Assembly (NCBI GenBank): GCA_964036155.1
Contig: OZ038423.1
Location: 61,767,249 to 61,831,248 of the forward strand
Length of the DNA: 64,000 nucleotides
Origin: Diploscapter coronatus
Lineage: Eukaryota > Nematoda > Chromadorea > Rhabditida > Rhabditidae
Direction of reading: 5' to 3'
A model generated the notes under the pieces. That model saw nothing but the letters and a program-made list of their open reading frames with translations. It did no database searches and was not told the DNA's origin. A program made the translations under genes and the position numbers. Below, piece by piece: positions 60,610 through 64,000 of this stretch. The first letter of the stretch is position 1; the number at the start of each line of letters is the position of its first letter.

Positions 60610-62012
60610 TTTACCTAAAAGAAATCGCAAAATATTAGAAAATAGCAAAAAATCGCGAAAAAATACATTTTTAAAGTGATACTGTTTTTAGTGCGCATCA
60701 AAGTCAAATTCGTTGTGCAAGCTGCCCCGCCTCCTTTACTCTCGCTGCTCGTTATATTTTTCACTCTGTTCATCGCCTATCGTTTTGTATTATTCACCCC
60801 TTTTTAGGAAGTAGTAGGAGTGTGAAAGGAAAAATTTACGAAAGAGTGAGAGTGAACACGGCGAATTTTACAAGGAGCCTCCCGCTCGCCATCCCCCCAT
60901 TTTGCGCCTTTCCGGTTTGGATTTCGTCTGTTTCCGTGTCTCGGAGTTTCGGTTTCCGGAACGGGTTTCCGATTTCCGGGTCTCGGAATCTCCCCCAGTT
61001 TATAGCGTTGACTGTGTCAATCCAAGTCTAATTCAAAGAGGCAGAAAGTGAACCCATTTTGTTCTTCGCTTTAACCGAAATATAGTCGAGTTTCGCGATA
61101 ATTAGCTTTTCTCGACCATTTACTTTTTCAGGGCTTCTAAATTTGGTGGTACCAATTACTAGTGCAATTCTAGGTCTTCATTTTTCCAAAATAATTCTTC
61201 GGTTTACCCCGATTTTTAGCGACGTTTAAACGAGTAAAAATCTTCTCTTCGATTTTTCCATTTTCCTCGATATTTGACATTATTTTTGACAAAATTTTTC
61301 TTTCCTAGTCTGCAAATTTCTGCCTCGCATATACTTTCCTGGGGAGTCATAAATCTCGAAAAAAAAAATACAAAAATTATCCGTCCTTCCAATTATTCCG
61401 TCGCCCACGTTCTGGATAATATTCTTTTCTGATCGTCTGAAAATTGCAGAAAATCTTTTCTCAATGTTAAAGAATAAACTCTAGTAAAGAGTCTGGGATA
61501 AATTATTTCCCAATTTTCTTGAGAATATCTGCCGAAATTCTCTTTTCTGTGTTAAGGAATAGGACCCGAAAAATGGCCGAAATATTTCGGCCCCTAACTT
61601 CCTTGAGGCTATCAGCCAAAAAATTCCGGACGCGCCTCATAAATCACACCCCCTTATTCGTCCTTGTCCTTGTCTTTTCGCCGCTGCTGCTGCTCTTTTA
61701 TGAAATTGCCCTATAAATTGGTCTATTTCAGAATTTGGCAGAAATTTTGCCAAAAATAGACCGTAAAATATTTTATTCGGCTTTTCATCGAATTCTTTTT
61801 ATTCATTATTTCAGGATATTTTCTGCCAAATTCATTTCTTTCCTTTCTTGCGACTTGCTTGAAACTTTCAAGTCGGTCTTTTTATTTCGAATTTTTCATC
61901 GTGCTATTTTTGCAAAACTGATTCTTAAAGCCATTTTCCAGAATGCCATTCCGGTGCGTAGTCGTCTGAGTTTGGAAAACAACGAAAGCAGAATAACAGC
62001 CAGGAAAGTGCG
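60610..62012. other. Divergent promoter/5' UTR region, ACAD9-like gene and dgk
   Basis: 1.4 kb. Contains pyrimidine-rich and TTTCCG-rich stretches (60900-60980). Open frames 60822-61031, 61519-61716 and 61735-62016 (+) look like chance low-complexity translations. I could not find exons for a PH domain here. Confidence 0.4.
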
Positions 62013-64000
62013 ATGAATCTGTGGAAAGACTCTCTCACAGCCGTTCGCAAACAACTACCGGAGAAGGTAAAGATTTAGATTTAATTGGTCTCTGGAGACG
62101 TTTTTAAAATTTCCTGACTGATACTCCATCATTTTGCAAATTTATGCACTTTTTATTGAAAATATCTTACAGTGAACAGAAAGAAACGGTGATTTGTGCA
62201 CTATTTGAAACTACATCATTTTCGAAGCATAACTTTCTAATTCGGACATAGAAAATGCGATTAATTGAAAAGTTCCCCACCTTTGAGATTCAGTAGTGTT
62301 AACAAAGAAGGAAAAAATATTTTTCAAGGTCAGAGGATTAAAAATTGACTAAAAACGAAATTTGAATTTTTTCAGGCCTCAGCCATCGACTATATAGCCG
62401 ACATCACTTCTGGTCAACATCAATGGTCACCGGTAAAATCAACAGTTTTTTTTTAATTTGAAGTTTAAAACTTTTCCTTTAATCTTGAACTTAAAAAATG
62501 ATTGTCGATTTTTTTGGGTTTTGAAATTTGCAAATTTTAGGCGAACCACGCTCGACCGACGTTCTGCAATTTCTGCCGGGAAAAGTTGTCCGGAGTACCT
62601 TGGCATGGATATTCGTGTGATGGTAAGCGATTTTCTAGTTGAAACTTGAGTAACTGATCGTAAGGCTAGCGAATTGTTTATCTTTATTCCCTGTATTTTA
62701 TCGGCATCTATTGAAACATATTGTCATTTGTGAAAGCATGATTCTATTCAAACATACTTATCCTTGCGATATTGGAAAATGAATTAAACACAAGCAGATA
62801 AATATATTACTTTAAGTAATTTAGTCTCCTTATACCAGCCCTTTTTAAAACATACTTTTAAAATAAAAAAAGATCATTTCTACCAAGTCATGAAAGATAA
62901 TTACCCTAACTATTGGACTAATTGTCTCAGTTTCAGTTTGCAAGTTGAAAGCGCACAAAAAGTGCATGAGCAAGATCAAGGACGTGTGCAAATGGTCCGT
63001 CGAATCGTCCATTCCTCCACGGCTTCAGTACAATAACCCAGAGGTAATTAGTCTAATTAATTTAATTATTTGGTTAATTGGCCTAATTATCTTCATTTCA
63101 GAACACAATTCTGTCGCATCAATGGGTCGAAGGAAATCTACCGATGTCGTCCAAATGTGCGGTCTGTGAGAAAGTCTGCGGTTCGGTGCTCAAACTTTCG
63201 GTATGTTTCTAATTTTCGTTAGAATGAGCCTTTTTCGTTTCCTAATGGTACTTCCGTGTGTCTCCGTGAAACATCAATTTAGTCAAACTTATCAATTGAC
63301 GAGTTTTTTCATTGCTTTTTATTTTTATTTTAGGATGTGAGTTTTGTTAGTTGAAGGTGTCTTTTTGAAAAGTTTCAAATGAATAATTTTTAAAATTATC
63401 TCTTCAAAGCTTTCTAAAATTAGATTATTTAAAAAAAAAAACTGATTTTACGATTTTCTTAAAACCATTTTGTCATTTTCAGGATTGGCGTTGTCTGTGG
63501 TGCGCGTGTTTCGTGCACGACGGCTGTCTGTCCTCGTTGTCTCGCGGCTGCACCCTCGGGCCCGCGTCTTTGTCCGTCCTCTCGCCCGTCGCCATTCGAT
63601 CCGTCACTCTCAGTGGGTCTACGGAAATCAGAACTGATGCTATTGGTGGGGGGTCTTTTTTGTTTTTTTTCTTTCATTAAAAAAAAAAACATTTTTCCTG
63701 GATTTCTAATCATGCTTTTTTTTTTTTTAAGAATTTATCTTTTCTTGATATTTTTGATAAATTTGTACTTTTTCAAAAAAAAAAAAAAAAAGAATTACTT
63801 TTGTAAACGTAGATTTTTTTCTGATAAAAAAAAATAATCAATCATTTTCAGGCGGTGAATGCCCCGGCGGCTCGCCCTTGCTCGTGTTTGTAAACTCGAA
63901 GAGCGGCAATAGTCAGGGTCAAAGGATGATCCGCAAACTGCGTCGACTGCTCAACCCTCTGCAGGTCTTCGATATCACTGCCTGTCCGCCGGAGTTCACG
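62013..64000 (+). CDS. Type II (delta/eta) diacylglycerol kinase, 5' part
   Basis: Exons: 62013-62066, 62376-62432, 62541-62622, 62937-63043, 63102-63200, 63483-63645, 63852 to window end. First C1 domain: [39 protein letters not shown]. Second C1: [40 protein letters not shown]. The kinase domain begins [17 protein letters not shown] and continues [12 protein letters not shown]. The wording WVEGNLP..SKC and [10 protein letters not shown] matches human DGK delta/eta. The enzyme phosphorylates diacylglycerol to phosphatidic acid. The glycine-rich GGDG catalytic motif lies beyond the window. [18 protein letters not shown] aligns with the last helix of the delta/eta PH domain, but the rest of PH is not visible upstream; the real start may be further left or this promoter may make a PH-less form. 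Confidence 0.9.

Noticed and set aside
63776..63791. Poly-A run as a retroposon tail
   Set aside because: It is one of several A/T homopolymers in a DGK intron; no retroposed sequence beside it.
1..64000. tRNA, rRNA, CRISPR arrays or bacterial-type operons
   Set aside because: No tRNA B-box/cloverleaf, rRNA or spaced direct repeats noticed; all genes are intron-rich eukaryotic ones. A tRNAscan or Rfam search would settle small RNA genes.

Overview
This is a eukaryotic window, almost certainly from a nematode. Introns are short and AT-rich and end in TTTTCAG. There is an STR-class nematode chemoreceptor and a C-type lectin/vWA secreted protein. Several co-oriented genes sit close together, with a TTTTCAG-like acceptor just before the ATG, as expected for SL trans-splicing and operons. 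Dispersed intronic ATGTTTCA motifs resemble the nematode 21U/piRNA promoter core. I cannot name the species; a non-Caenorhabditis lineage (Plectus-like, for example) is a guess. All gene models were spliced by hand from reading frame, splice consensus and remembered protein families. Except for the first junction of the eri-1 model, every exon junction listed keeps the reading frame.

Layout, left to right. 518-3296 (+): 3' part of a KNL-2/M18BP1 centromere protein with a Myb/SANT domain. 5073-9222 (+): secreted C-type lectin with a vWA cassette, preceded by a dense cluster of GATA sites. 9500-10351 (+): TMEM203. 11417-15728 (-): ERI-1/3'hExo exoribonuclease. 16363-22266 (+): NOG1/GTPBP4 GTPase. 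22608-25290 (+): RRP8 rRNA methyltransferase. 25450-29371 (+): MYND/SET (SMYD-like) protein with a degraded SET domain. 29860-38891 (+): VPS11. 40969-42671 (-): STR-class 7TM receptor. 44592-53791 (+): RAD50 in 36 exons. 54996-60609 (-): ACAD9/VLCAD-like mitochondrial protein that has lost the acyl-CoA dehydrogenase catalytic motif. 62013-64000 (+): 5' part of a type II (delta/eta) diacylglycerol kinase, cut by the window end.

NOG1, RRP8, the SMYD-like gene and VPS11 are all on + with gaps of 341, 159 and 488 bp, each with an AATAAA and a splice acceptor ahead of the next ATG. This looks like an operon that joins two ribosome-biogenesis factors with a MYND protein and a vesicle-tethering subunit. 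TMEM203 follows the lectin gene by 277 bp in the same way. The other genes are housekeeping (DNA repair, small-RNA/rRNA trimming, lipid signalling, mitochondria).

Introns carry at least ten different foldback (MITE-like) elements, including a ~500-bp near-palindrome with apparent 5-bp target duplications. The most unusual signal is the octamer TGAAACAT/ATGTTTCA. I counted 25 copies, all in introns and about five times the chance expectation. In 20 of 25 the ATGTTTCA form lies antisense to the host gene. It may mark intronic piRNA transcription units.
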